Source: Struthio camelus (taxonomy: Eukaryota > Chordata > Aves > Struthioniformes > Struthionidae). From it: a stretch of 64,000 bases of DNA. Location: the NCBI RefSeq assembly GCF_040807025.1, contig NC_090967.1, positions 5,020,001 through 5,084,000 of the forward strand. The letters are read 5' to 3'. Shown here in pieces: positions 23,841 to 35,784 of this stretch (the stretch's first letter is position 1; each line of letters starts with the position of its first letter). The notes below the pieces were generated by a model. It saw only the letters and a list, made by a program, of their open reading frames with translations, was not told where the DNA came from and ran no database searches. The translations under genes were made by a program, and so were the position numbers.

Positions 23841-23959
23841 AGATGGCGGATGCGGCTCCTTCTCGGAGGCTGCGGGAAGTGGTCCAATCCCTCGGCTCGC
23901 GGCAGCTTCCCAGGATGCCTTTAAAAGCACAAAAAGTCAAACTTCACGTTAGCAGCTCA

Positions 23960-24440
23960 GCTGCTTCAAATAACACAGAAGGAGCTAGGGGGAAGAAAAT
24001 AAACAAACGCAGATTTTAACAAATATCTTCCGCTTCGAGCCCGTTCTGTTTTTGTTGGCAAGGTGAGTGCACTTTGCATAAAGCAAAGTTTGTTTTTTAA
24101 TGGTAGTTTCAGATCTCGTCCTCACTTGGTGGGGGGGGAAGGGAAAGCAGCGATGGGGCACCAACCCCCCCCCCCAGTTTTGTATAAATCTCATCATCAG
24201 CCTGAAAGTAGACATTAAAATTACAATATGGCTCTTGACTTTGGGTAATTAAAAGCATTTTGTGATGACTCGCTTGATTAAAACGAGATCACCCATTTAA
24301 AATGAAAATTCAGGATGAAAATTGCTTTTGTTGCACCGATTAGTCTATTTTAAAACTCCTCGCTGTTATCACCCTAATAAAAAGCTGTCACTTCTGTCAA
24401 GTAATTCACAACACGAGGCATTTGCATCTCTTCCCGACTC
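23960..24440. promoter_or_regulatory. AT-rich homeodomain/POU/MEIS-word block between two CpG islands
   Basis: The strongest enhancer-like block of the CpG domain. Visible words are GGTAATTAAAAG (24,244 onward), CTTGATTAAAACG (24,273 onward), CCGATTAGTC (24,337 onward), two TGTCA words (24,386-24,400), GTAATTCAC and a perfect octamer ATTTGCAT at 24,420-24,427. A 7-bp hairpin (ACTTTGC/GCAAAGT) lies at 24,071-24,089 and a short poly-C near 24,165. No repeat signature. Very dense CpG islands flank it on both sides. Conservation has not been tested. Confidence 0.45.
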
Positions 24441-24459
24441 GTGTTTATTTCCGTAATTG

Positions 24460-25470
24460 CAAATGGTTTCTCCTTCTTCCCTCCGTCGTCCCCCGGCCCC
24501 TTTCGGCTGCAGGGGTGAGAGCCCAGCGGGGATTTGGGGGCCGAGGGTGCTGGGTGCTCCCCCGTGGCACCCCGGGTGCCGCGCGCAGGGGGCCGGGGTG
24601 GCTCGCGCCAACCGCCGAGACGGCGGCTCAGGGCCCTCGCTGCCGCCCTCGGTCTGGGGCCCGCGCGGGGAGATCCCGCTCAGCACGTTTCGGGAAGAAG
24701 GGAAAAATATATATCTGGGCAGGGTTGGTACTTTCTGCCTAGAAAACGCCCCCGGTGGGTTTAAGCTGCAGCCCTGGGGAGGCCCCGAAGCGCCCGGCCG
24801 GGGGGCTGCGGCAGCTACCCAGGGCTTGGATCCGCAACGTGACGGCCACTGCTTTGCTTCGAAACCTCTCTCCCTCTCTCTGGGCTGAAGGGAACGATAA
24901 ATCGCTGCCGCTAATTGAAATGTTGACGGAATAGATTGAACGAGTAATGATAAAAGCCGGTTTCCCTGAAAGATCACGGGTGAGATTGCGTGCGCGAGAG
25001 CGAGCGAGCGAGCCAGGCTCCGGGAAAGAGGGGAAATAATTGCGTTTCTGCCGGTAGCCTTTCTCCGTCGCGCTCCAGCTGCGGCAGCAGGACCGCAGAC
25101 CCGGCACCCCGTCCCCTGCCGCCTGTGCCCGGGTGTACAGCCGCGTTTGGTACGCGCGGCGCGATACCCGGGGGTGTATAACATACGGACACATGCATGT
25201 GTTGCGAAGCTTCGTGTTTTCCCGTCCGGGCGCCGTCTCAGGCTTACAGCTCGAGACGTGAAGGCACGCGAGTCTCTCCCGTTCTCCTTTTTTATCTTTG
25301 TTTCCATAGGCAGCTGCTCCCCTCCCGGCTCTCTCTAACGTGACGGCGCCGGTACGCGGCTCTCTTCCAGGGCTGAGGGTTTTCAATTTATCTGCACAAA
25401 GCACTCGCGCTTAATCTGGAGAGCGCGGGGACGTTAGCGCCGCTCGGAGCCAGGCAGCCCGAGCAGGGCA
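24460..25470. other. CpG island, very dense
   Basis: CpG-dense from about 24,500 to 24,850 and again 24,990-25,440. Between them, at 24,890-24,965, an AT-rich notch carries GCCGCTAATTGAAATG and GAGTAATGATAAAAGCC. The 312-codon minus-strand frame 24369-25307 and the 221-codon minus-strand frame 24739-25404 read the same DNA in different frames, and a plus-strand frame opposes them. I treat all as non-coding. Confidence 0.7.
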
Positions 25471-25679
25471 GCGGTGCGAGGCTCGCTGCTCTCTCCGCTT
25501 TTCTTCCTTTTTTTCCCTTCTTTTGGGTAAACCGGAGCCAAGAGCTTAAGGAAGGAAATAAAAAAAAAAAGAAGACGCACAAAACAACAGCAAGCCTTTG
25601 AAGGGCAGTGTGCTACTGGTAAATGTTTTTTCTTCTTTCTTTCGGAGTATTTCTCTCTGATATTCCCACGAGCTGCAGT

Positions 25680-26065
25680 TGCTCCGACTCCCGGCCGTGG
25701 CCTAACCCTCCTCCTTCCCCCAGCGCTTTCTTGATGCTGGAAGCATCTCACAAAGCCGTAAACTCTGGGGAAGAACTGAAATAGTAGAGGGGAGAGGAAT
25801 CCCGCTGCGCGGCCGTGCCCTGGGAGCGTTGCCAGAGGCGCTCGGATGCGGGAGGGCGCCGGGACGGGGGCGCAGCGGCGATGGATGCTCGTCCCCAGCA
25901 CCTGCCTGGCGCCCAGGGACACGGCGCCTGGCGCGGAGGACCGGCTGGCGGGTGCCGGTTGCACAGTCAGTCTGCGTCCTCCATCTGTCCTGCCCTCTCG
26001 GGGGCCGGGGACCCACCTCCGCATCCGCCAGCCGGGGACCACGCGATGCGGAGGGGCAAGTCCTT
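25680..26065. other. CpG island
   Basis: Dense CpG (GGAGGGCGCCGGGACGGGGGC near 25,850). It is covered by the 284-codon minus-strand frame 25434-26288 and by three shorter plus-strand frames, a pattern typical of stop-poor GC-rich DNA. Confidence 0.6.
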
Positions 26066-26689
26066 GCACTTCGTCCTTTCCACGTGCCCAGCTTGGGCTG
26101 AAAACGGGAACTTTTCCACCCATTTTCAAGCTTCCCCCTGCAAGCACATCCTGAAGCATCCCAACCGCCCCGTCAAGCACTGAGGTTTCCCTCTGGGCAC
26201 CGCCAACCAGCCTCCATCCATTCCAGTTCGGGATAAGCCAGATCCGCACACTGAAACAGAGGTGAGAAGTGCCTCGGGGCTCTTCCATTTCAGCCCAAGC
26301 AGAGAAAAACTTGGTGAATTTGGTCCAACTCCTTGGACCAGAACCTCTCTGGAGGCTTTTTTTGTTCTGCTTTTCTGGGTTCGTAGCTCTCAGGGAGACA
26401 AAGAGTGAACAGCCACAAAATCAGCCGTCGACTCTTGCAGGCCCAGGTTAGCGGTCAGGTGGGAGCAGGCGGATAAAGCTAAGGCACCGTTGTAGCTTGC
26501 AGTATGTGAAACAGGAGCACGCGGTATCCGTATGTTTTCTTTCGGAGAACAAAATCAAGATGTAAGGAAGCAGTGAGGGGGATGAAGGGGGCGCTTAGCA
26601 GGCTGTGATTAATCTGCAACCTGCTTAATCGGCCTCAGGATAACGAAGAGTTGTCTCTGGATAATTGAGATCAATGGCGTTTCATTAGG

Positions 26690-27660
26690 GACTGCTTTGG
26701 AGAGCACCCAGCTGCAAAGGCCGGGCGAAGCAAGGCGGCGGAGGCGCGAGGACCGAGGCTGAGAAAAGCCGCGCTGCAGCGGAGCGAGGGCAATGCCCCC
26801 CGCGCTGCACGGGGGACGCGCGGCAGGAGGCGGCCCTGGTTCACGATCGGGACCCGGCTGCTCAGCTTGGGGCTGCGGCTTCCCCAGTGCACGCTCTTTG
26901 ACATGGATGATGCTTGGGAAAGGTGAATTTTGGGATGAACGCGTGCTAAGGCTGTAATTATTGCTTATCGAGTTACCCCAGGTGGGAATACCCGAACTGC
27001 TTTGGAGTTTTGCACGTAGCCGATCTGCTGCTTCAGTCTGCGCCCTCGCAGAGCGGTTGGATCAGGCGTTCCCGCAGAGGGTCTGAGCCCCTGCTGCCCA
27101 AATTGCATGAGCAGAGAAAACTCTTCTAATTTTTTTGTTGCACGGTGCTGATAAGGTTGGGGAGCAGGGTCATTAATTCCAGAGTTTGTAGGAGGAAGCT
27201 TTCAGCCGTTGGTTTCTGTGCCAAGCCCTGGCACAAGAATCAAATACCCAGAACACGAGACCCCGAAAAGAGAGAAAAGTGTCATTTCGGATCAGGGAAA
27301 CTGCACCTGCTGCTGGACACAAACAAAAGGCGACTTGGCAGCCCTTGCTTGGGCAGCTTTTTTCTTTCTTTTCCCCAGCAGCTACGGAAAGTGTCCCTGG
27401 TCGCCGTCCCGAGGAAGGTGGGCAAGGCGGGCTGGTGGGCTCCCGGGGAAAGGAAAATAAGAGAAGCCTTTGGGGGCCCACGCGGGACCCGAGAGCTGCC
27501 AGGCAGAAGGAAGCCCTGCAGAGATGGGTGACGATGCTCGGGACAGCAGGCAAACGGGCTCTGCTCCACCTTTCTGCTGGCTCGCGGGGCCACCGCGGAA
27601 AGGCTGGTGGCCGGAGCGCCTCGCGCCTGGGAGCAGTCCCTCTCGGGGGCCACAGCCTCT
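26690..27660. other. Last CpG-rich stretch before the composition boundary
   Basis: CpG-dense at 26,720-26,880 and 27,400-27,640, AT-richer between. After about 27,660 the sequence turns AT-rich (GATTTTATACAGGATGC) and CpG becomes rare for the remaining 36 kb. Confidence 0.55.
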
Positions 27661-27664
27661 GGGT

Positions 27665-28540
27665 TGATTTGTTTCGCTACAGTAACTGAATTGAAGATTT
27701 TATACAGGATGCTGGATTTTATTATACAGTTGTCAGCCTCATTTTTTAAAAAAACAAAAGCCCAAAGCCCTTTGCAAGCTGTTTTTCACAGTTTCCACTA
27801 GCAAATTTTTTTTAGCACTAGCCCCTTGAGTCCAGAAGCTCTGGATTGAAAAAGGGGGAAAAAATAACCATCATGAGACCTAAGCTGCCAGGCTCAAAGA
27901 TGGGCAGGAGAAGTTTGAGATTGATGGATTAAATAGCCGAGAAGTTGTGGTAGCTCCAGGATGGTTTCAGATGAGTGTTCAAAATCAGCGGTGTTTAGGG
28001 CAGGGGAGGCGGTGTGAGGAACTCGCGCTCTGATTAGCCCAAGGAGGAGCGGTTTGGGGCTGTCCCTGCTCTTGCCCTGGGTGTTGGAGGTTGTGAGAGG
28101 CTCCTCCAAGCCCCTGCAAGAGCCCTTGCTCCAAAGGAAGTCATTTCTCAGATCTTTTGAGAGGTTTGCAAAGGTTAATGAATAAGGAATCAATTAATGG
28201 TTTCCTAGCCTTGCACTTTCTCTTTTCATTTAAAGGATTCCTTTTTTGAAGATTAGTTTAGTGTTAAAAACAATCTGGTTTTGCTAAGAGCTAATTAAAT
28301 GTGGCACCTTCTCTCCCTGCCCAGCTCTTGCTCCTCTGAGCAAAGCTGGGTTCCCGGCGCAGCTCGCCGGGGTGGCAGCGGGGACCCAGCCTGTGCCTTG
28401 GGGCAGCAGAGCCGCCGACAGCCCCTCCATGAACTCGGCCTCACAAAAACAGTTGCCAAAGCAGTTTGCCACAATATTTGTGGGCTGAGACAGTTCCCTG
28501 TATCTCCAGTTTGTAGTCACTGGTTGTGACTGCAGCCCAG
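27665..28540. promoter_or_regulatory. AT-rich transition zone, candidate elements
   Basis: Follows the last CpG-rich stretch. Two AT-rich sections (27,665-27,880 and 28,160-28,300) hold GGTTAATGAATAAGG, ATCAATTAATGG and GAGCTAATTAAATG. A third unique-looking section lies at 28,435-28,535 (GCCACAATATTTGTGGGC). No repeat was recognised. These are possible enhancers judged only by composition and homeodomain-type words. Confidence 0.3.
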
Positions 28541-30440
28541 GGCCAAGAGCATCCACTGGTGCTCACGGGCACTTGCTGCTTACGGGGGGGTTTGGACACC
28601 ATGAACTGCAAGGGACTGGTCTCTTCTGCAGCGGCAGTGGAAGATGCGGGTTTCCTTCCTGCCTCAAGGGGATCCAGAAGGAGCCACCCAAAATACTAAC
28701 CAGGTATAGCTCCAGAAAGCCAAATACAGACCGAAAGCAATATCAAACAATCTGGGAGCAGCTCACGGCAGCAACCCCCCATTGGATCCAGCCACCAGCC
28801 TTGATGCTGCTGGAGGAAAGAGGAGTCGATCCCCTCCCAGCACTTGGTGTGACTCCAGCAGTCCCAACTCTTTTGGGACTTGTATACAGCAGCACACTAC
28901 ATTCCCAGTCTCCCTTAATTTAGGCACTGCTTTACCAGAACATCTCCCCATCCAGGAGAGTCTAAATTCCCCAAAGTCTTCTGTGGACTATGTCCATTTA
29001 CCCAAGCTCGAAGCCCACCAGACCCAGCAGACAGCCACTGGCTGAGTTCGACACGCTTTGGGTGAGTTTCCCTGTGAATCCGGCCCATCGGTGCAGGACC
29101 GACCTCCGGGTGAAACACGGGGAAGCAGCAGTCAGCTCACATTGGTAGTGGCAGCAGTACCAGCCCCTGAAAAATCAGAGTTCAACCTAGTGGCAGTATT
29201 TAATCAAGAAAGTGCTTTTATCTCCCTTATTGCATTGGAAACCCATTGCACCTGGTCAGAGAGCTTTTTGGTATGTGCTGCTCAGCCGAGATTTTGCTCT
29301 GATTTATTAAAGCAGCTTCCCCTATTACCAAGCCTCTGGAACAGAAACACCCATCAAAGGTTTAAGAGCCTAAATGGGTGTTAATTAGCCCAGCGGGGAA
29401 GCCAGAGTTTCAGTGAGGTTTATCTTTAAACTACTATTAAGTTTGACAATGTAAAGAGATAAATTCAGTACTTAATTCAAGCCTCGCCTAATCAAATAGA
29501 TTATAGTTACCCGTATCTAAAATGTAAATAATCTTTAACTTCGGGGGGGGGGAGGGAGTGTTTTATGGAACAGAAATGTATTGATACTTGCGACAAAGCA
29601 CTGCTGTCCTTTCTCTCGCCCCCACTGCACATCGTCCACCACCAAATCCCTCTTAAACCGTTCTCCTTTAAAGGGATTAGGAAGGATGAGGGATGGATGG
29701 GAGCAGGGGAAGCAACCAAGGCCCGGTGCCGTGTTTCGAGGCTGATTTCAGACGAAATGCATGCGGAGCCAGGCACAGCCCAGCGCCCCGGCGATGCTCG
29801 GCGCAGATAAAGTTCCTCCGAGCGCTGATGGCTTATTTCGTCCTGGGTATTTTGTATCTGTCTGAGGTACAGGGAGCGTTATGCCTTTTGCTAAGTATTG
29901 TATTGATCCTGATGTTTAAAACATGGAGGCTCAGGCTGTAATAGAGCGCTCAGAGAGGCAGAAAGCATCCGTTAGCGGGGACGATTGCATCCAAGCAGCC
30001 AGAGCTGGTGTAGAAGGGATGTGCCAGACCCTTGTGCCACCCTGCAGTGTTTTCGAGCAGGAGGGATCCTGGGCCACGTCTGCATGGAGGATTTTGACTC
30101 CTGCTGCCCCAGGCTGCAAGCATCCCGAGCCCCGGTTTGCACCGAGCTCCTGCCAGCAGCCTTCTCCTCGGCTACGGGAGAAGGGAGCATGCGCTGGCCC
30201 GGCTGCGGCTGTTTAAAGTTATAGAGAAAAGAAATAGAAAAGCAGAAGAAAAAAGAGTTGCCTAAACTCAGCTGAACCTTTTCTAAGACTGCCTGTCTAT
30301 CTCAGGACTCTGCAAAAGGGCCACATCTCTGTCTAGTCAGCAAGGAAATTCTCAGTTTGAGCACTGGGCGAGGGAGGGAAAGGCACGTTTCTAAAGCTGT
30401 GTTGCTTTCCTTTTCTTTTTTCTCATTCCCTCCTGGTGTT
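28541..30440. other. Gene-free stretch
   Basis: Ordinary mixed sequence with short overlapping frames only. AT-rich section 29,380-29,540 (AAGTTTGACAATG, CAAATAGATTATAG) could be a conserved element. A 10-base poly-G lies at about 29,543-29,552. No gene or RNA was recognised. Confidence 0.5.
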
Positions 30441-33400
30441 AATCTAATCATTTTGTCCAGGAGCGGGAAAAAATGACAGATGGGAATTTATAGGTGGCAG
30501 GACTTTTGCTGGGACTTTCAGATATTTCCAAAACCTTGAGGAATAAAGCTCGACCATATGGATTACAGACTTAGAAACCAGTCTGTGCGCTCGGGGTGCA
30601 TATGCACTTGTGTATGGGCACTGAGATATTAGCCACACACACAGGAAAAAAGCATACAACAAATTTATCTTTACAACTCTTAAATTATCTTTCAGTTGAC
30701 ACTTATTAACCTCCTGCCAAACTCATTATCTATGTGAATAAAACCTGAGCTATCAAACAGAAATGGCTTGTAAGGCTGCTGCCCATGCTCAGGGAAAATT
30801 GCTTGTGCGCAGGCAAGCCGAAACAAGGCACTTTTATTATTTTATTTTATTTCCGCCTAAAAAGCCAGATCCTGAGCCTTGCTGAAGCAGGCTCCAGGCA
30901 CAATGCATGGGGGAAGCATTGACGTGCAGAGAGCTGAGAAATCCGGTCAGAGGAAACACAGTCTGCAGCGATTTAGGGTTTCAGGTCTCAGGCGGGGAGC
31001 GCTTCTCCCCCGCTCTGGCTGTGCTGGTTGCTGCGGGTTTCCTAGGGCCGGTGCCTGACGTTTAGAGATCAGGAGTGGAGGCGGCTTTGGCTTGCTAACA
31101 GGGAGGGCAATTTGGGTCTGGGATTTGCAGCCTCGGGAAGGAGAGAATATCCGTTACTTTCTAAATATCTGTTCTTTTATCAGTGGAAAAAAGCATTTCC
31201 TTTGGCCAAACAGCACAGCCTCAAGGATTTAACACGTGGGTCTGGGCCAGCGTTTTCCATCCTGCTGCCCCTGACCTTCTGGATGACTTTGGGGAAGAAA
31301 CATCACAGACTCCTTTCTCGGCTCAAAGTAGCTGCTAATGGCCATTCCCACTGATGACCCACTCAGCGATATTGCCCATAAAAACCAAGAGACAGAAGTC
31401 CTTTACAGCAAAGAAGGGGTCTGCAAACCCCTACTTGACCACAGCCTTTCCCACCCATCTGTAGAGGCAAATGTCCCCACTAGTGCCCCTGCTCAGCAGC
31501 TGCTCGTCAAGCCCAGGTATTTTGATGGCTCCAAATGAATCCAATAAACAAGGCACCTCTGCGCAAAGAGCAATTAGAGGCAGCCGAGTCCTGCTCCTTT
31601 CCACAGCTGCCTCTGTGACAGGTTAAAAACCTTTCCCAGCTTCAGTGCACTCCTGGTAGCTTTTGGAGGCTGCTAGAGCGAGGCTTGGGGCTGACAGCCG
31701 AGCTGAGATTTCCCCAGGTAAGGCAATGGCCAATTAACCCGATGAAAGGGAGTGAGACGGAGCAGACAGCGCTTCTGCAGGGGCACGTGGGTCCTTTTCA
31801 AGAGAGGAAGAAGCAGAGAAAAGTAGAGAATTTGGGGCTTCGTGGGCCCCCCTCTTTGTCCAGACTGGTTATAGGTTCCTTTTTCCCCTGATGTCCCCAT
31901 GGGGAGCAGGATATGGTTCCACTGTTCTTGGGTTTCCTATCCTGGGTATCCAAGCGCTGTCCTGGCCGATGATCTCTCCCCTGGATGTGCGTGGGTCCCT
32001 ATGGCCTGGCTGTGATTTCCAGCACAGGGAGCCGGTGGTTGTTTGATTCATATAAGTGTCACTGTGTGTATGTGGGATCAGTGTTATACTAGTGTCTATG
32101 CTCAAACTTTGCATGTATGTGTGTGATGGACATGGCAACTGTCTCCGCAAGCGTTGTAGGTGAGCTGGATGCTAGTTACATGTGGAAGGGCGGACAGACC
32201 GTCTGCAGGCAGCGAAGAGAGAAGAGGCACGGGAAACGGGAGCGCGGCCCGCCTCGAGCAAAAGTGCCCCAGCGTGTGCAGGGCTGACTCGACTGATAGC
32301 GATAGATAAGCTCATTGCAGCTGGTTTGCGTACAAGCTGCATTTGTAGCCTAATTGTGTGTACCCAGTATGCAGTGACTGTGTCCCCATGTGCCATCTGG
32401 CATGTGTGTGTGTGATCCATGCAGCAAATGTGTGTTTATTTGTGAACTGAAAATGTTCTGCATCTTGTGCAAGGTCAGTTAATGAAGAGATGCTCGAGAC
32501 GGGAGGGAGAAGCCCTCCTGAAGCAGAATTTTTTGCATTTCCCTTCACGAGTTAGGAAGGCTTGCTCCAAGCCATTGCAAAGCCAGATGAAAATCAAGCC
32601 CCTTCTCAAGCAACTACTTTAAGGCTGAGCCAGGGCTTTGTGGATTTCCCCTCGTTAGACTCTAAATTACTTCCTTCATTTTACCCCTCACTCCTGGAGT
32701 TGTCTCAAGCCCTGGGGCTGCAGGCAGGCATGGGGCTAATCTGTCGCGAGCTCTGCTGTCTGGTGGACTTCAGAGACACACGATAGACCCCGGAGCTCAG
32801 GCAGGCTGAGGCACCATCCATCACATCCACTCGAGACAGCTGTCAGCAAAGCTAATCATCTGCCGCCCAAGAGATGTCCTCCTGACATCTGCCTGGGTCT
32901 GGCAGCCTCTGGGAAAGGCTGGTGCTTCCTCAGCGTCATTTAATGGAATAAAGACAACTGCTGACAGTGGAGGAAGCACGTCAGGAAGAGGAGAGCTGGG
33001 TGGCCTGTCTCCAGGGCTGAGCCCTTCCTCCTGCCTGTGCCTTGCCTTGCAAGCTTCCCACCCAAGGGACGGTCAGCAGGGCCACAGCTCACTGCTGCTG
33101 GTGTCACAGGCAGTGAGAGGGAGCCCTTTCCCATGTGTCATGCCTGGGGGTGTCTTTTACAGATACAGAGGCCAGCAGAGATTCTTGTCCTCGGGAGCAA
33201 TAATCACAACTGACGTCAGCCTAAAATGTTAACTGCACCCCTGTGCTTCCCTCTGAGGCTGGGAGCACCATCAATAACAGGGCCATGCTGTCCTCTGTCG
33301 TCGGAGAAACCCGTAGATCAAAGCGCTGGCTATTTTCATATCCAGCAGCCTCAGTGAAGAGCAGCCTGTCATGTTATTGCATGTAGGTTTGGCTGTGCAG

Positions 33401-34140
33401 GGCTTTCCCTGGAGACAGCCTCCCTCTGCCAAGACTTATGTCCTGCTGAGCCACAAGCATCTCGTGCCACCCAGTCCTGCCGACAGCACAGCTCCTTCCC
33501 ATGCTATGGGATGCTGTGACCTCCCAGTTTGCTGGGGCATGCAGTGGAAACCCGTTAACTTTGGCTAGTGGGCAGCGGGTCTCATGGGGAGGATGCTGCA
33601 GAGCGCCAGGGAGCTTGACATGCACAGTGCTCGTCAGCATTGGCCCAAGGGAGCCCAGAAGGGCCAGGAAGGTGAGGATGGGGTGGGAAAGGGGCACTGA
33701 ACTGGCTGCTTGAATAAGCCCCTTCTATTCAAACCAGAGAGGTAGGGCACTTGCTGATCCATATTCTCCCTTCCCAGGCAGAGGAGCAATTTGCCCTGAG
33801 CTGAACTCCCCGCTGGAAACAGATGAGAGATTGCAGCGTGTTTAATTCATGGCCCCGTGTTTCTATTTCTGGTTGCTCTCAGGCCTCTCTGTACGAGCGA
33901 GGCACCTTGCAGGCACTACTTCCCTCCTCCTTCGCGTGCATCTCTCCTGGCAGTGCGTGCCGAGTGCAGGTCTGTCGGTTGGGTTCGGGGTGATGTAGGG
34001 CCACAGGAGAGGAGAGACTTGCTGGAAAAGGACACCCAGATGCAGAGGGGATGCAGCTCTGGGGAGGGTTGCAGGGCCCTCATTGCAGAACGGTACGAGC
34101 ACCGCACACCGCTTTGCACATTTATCCTGGCCGTGCTCCG
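30441..34140. other. Gene-free stretch with degenerate TG-rich section
   Basis: AT-rich section 30,640-30,860 includes ATTATTTTATTTTATTTCC. From about 32,050 to 32,450 the plus strand is TG-rich (TGCATGTATGTGTGTGATGG, GCATGTGTGTGTGTGATCC), a decayed microsatellite-like tract. The remainder is featureless with short frames. No gene was recognised. Confidence 0.5.
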
Positions 34141-34149
34141 AGTGCAGGG

Positions 34150-34216
34150 CTCTGATTCCCATCTTAAAGGCAGCAGAACAGAGGCACGGAGGTGCCAAGG
34201 TCACAGGGAGCCTAAA
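34150..34216 (-). repeat. MIR-type SINE fragment
   Basis: CCCATCTTAAAGGCAGC, then AACAGAGGCACGGAGGTG and CCAAGGTCACAGGGAG, appear in order. They match the reverse complement of the MIR core and its tRNA-side flank as I know it. The fragment is diverged. Confidence 0.62.
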
Positions 34217-34535
34217 TTTAAGTTCAGGTGCCCCTGAATGTGAGATAAGGTTGAGTATGAGCTTTGGGGTTAGGTCACCTCTCGTTTTCAGTCTGGGCTT
34301 GGCCTGCTGTGGGGTTTGCAATCCCGTGTGGGATTGCAGCCATCCCTGCACCCAGCCTTTCCTACCTCTCTCCCTTCCCCAGCCAATCCCTCAACCCCAA
34401 GATTAGCCTCTAGACAGAGCAACCTGCCCAAGGGCAGGTAATTCATGGCTCCAGATGGGCTGTTGCGTCACTGCCTGACCTACAGCGCTGCAGTCTCTCC
34501 TGCCATTGGCTTGCACAGGAATTTCCTGGGCCAAG

Positions 34536-34612
34536 GCAAGCTGCAAGATATACATATATATATATATTTTTTTTTTTCTCTCTCACTCTCTCTCTCTCGC
34601 CTGCAAGCTGCA
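34536..34612. repeat. Compound microsatellite flanked by a 10-bp direct repeat
   Basis: A TA run (about 34,549-34,566), a T run and a TC run (to about 34,598) lie between two copies of GCAAGCTGCA (34536-34545 and 34603-34612). The flanking repeat looks like a target-site duplication, but no mobile element body lies between the copies other than simple sequence. Confidence 0.8.
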
Positions 34613-35760
34613 TGAGAGCAAAGTCATTGGCATAGCATAAATAGGGAGCATGCTGGGTGTCCGCTGGCTAAGCTGAATCCCCCTTCACCCCCTGCCGTTT
34701 CCAATTTGTAGCCTGTATTTTAATTCCCTGCCCCACTGTTCCCTTCCCGCTCTCGTAAAAGCGACCGTCCCACCCGAGCAGTGGCTGGCAAAGCAGCTGC
34801 CATTTGCAGCTAGATAATGATGAAGATACTTTGGTTCCCGTTGGGGTTCCAGCTACAGGAGCCTGGTGCTGTTGGCACCAAAGGACAAAGTTGCTTCTCC
34901 TGCTTTTATCTTTTTTCCCCCCTTCTCCTTTAACTATAGAATTGCTTTTATTTATTTATTTTTCTATTTGAACTCTTAATCCTGTCCTGTTGGGGACGGA
35001 GGAAGGGAAACACTTGCAAAATAGGAACAATAACAGAATTTCTCGTAAAGCATCCTTGTGTTTCCTAGGGTAGCGGTGAGCAGGGGCAGACCCAGGCCTG
35101 ATTTGAGAGTGGAAGAGCTGATGGAGGCTCTGCTGTCATGCCCTTCCTCCCCACCCTGCGATGCAGGAGTCTGTGGCAAGAGATGAGCCCCATCTCCCTG
35201 GCAGTCCTGCAGTGCTTGGTGGCTTGTTCTTGCGAACTAAAGTCTGGGGGTGGAGAGAGATGGAAGAAAATACAGAGATTGTGCTGGCAGAAATGGTCAC
35301 GGGGTGGGGAATGCACGGAACAGAGCATCCTTTGCCCTCCAGCCCCCTCCACTTGCGTTCAGCTGCACTTCAAGAACCAGCTCCCCACCGCGACTGTGCC
35401 ACACTTCTCCCCTGGAGCGTGAGGGGCAGAGGAAGGGGGAGACCTGCCCTCCTGTGATCGTTAAAAGCCCAGATGAGAGGAGAAGAAGTCCTTCCCTCAG
35501 CTCCTGGAGAAGCAAGAAATCTCCCCTTGCTTGTGTGGTCGGCAGAAGGCAGCCCATCCTGCGATTCCTTGGCTGGGAAGAGAGAAAAATGTGGTGCTCA
35601 GCTTCCCGCAGTTTTTCTTTTTTCCTTTGGGAGGGGAAGCAAGAAACGACAGGCAAAGAGATCTGGCCAGGGTGATTCAACAGACAGTGGCAGAGCATGG
35701 GGATGAATAATCTCCTGATTCCCATCTCAGCTCCCTGAGACTGTCTTTGCCTTAGACAAA
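34613..35760. other. Gene-free stretch
   Basis: Mixed sequence. Frames 35250-35675 (plus) and 35297-35725 (minus) are antiparallel shadows of each other and show no domain. An AT-rich patch at 34,940-34,980 (TTATTTATTTATTTTTC) is simple sequence. Nothing else was recognised. Confidence 0.5.
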
Positions 35761-35784
35761 TGAGCAGCCTTCAGTGGATACCCT

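Larger units (their letters stand above)
6740..27680. other. CpG-rich domain of about 21 kb
   Basis: Across this interval CpG is frequent and restriction-site-like GC words recur, whereas before 6.7 kb and after about 27.7 kb CpG is sparse apart from a small island near 40 kb. The domain is not uniform: dense islands (listed separately) alternate with AT-rich blocks of 150-500 bases. In vertebrates such wide domains commonly stay unmethylated and surround developmental transcription-factor genes. No exon of such a gene is visible here, so this may be an upstream region, an intron or a non-coding locus. Long frames inside (up to 312 codons) follow from stop-codon depletion in GC-rich DNA. Confidence 0.7.

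Noticed and set aside
24369..25307. 312-codon open frame on the minus strand, the longest in the window
   Set aside because: Lies in a dense CpG island. Another minus-strand frame (24739-25404) and plus-strand frames cover the same DNA, the product is Arg/Ser/Pro-rich, and no domain was recognised.
25434..26288. 284-codon minus-strand frame
   Set aside because: Same pattern: CpG island, overlapping plus-strand frames, low-complexity composition and a homopolymer inside.
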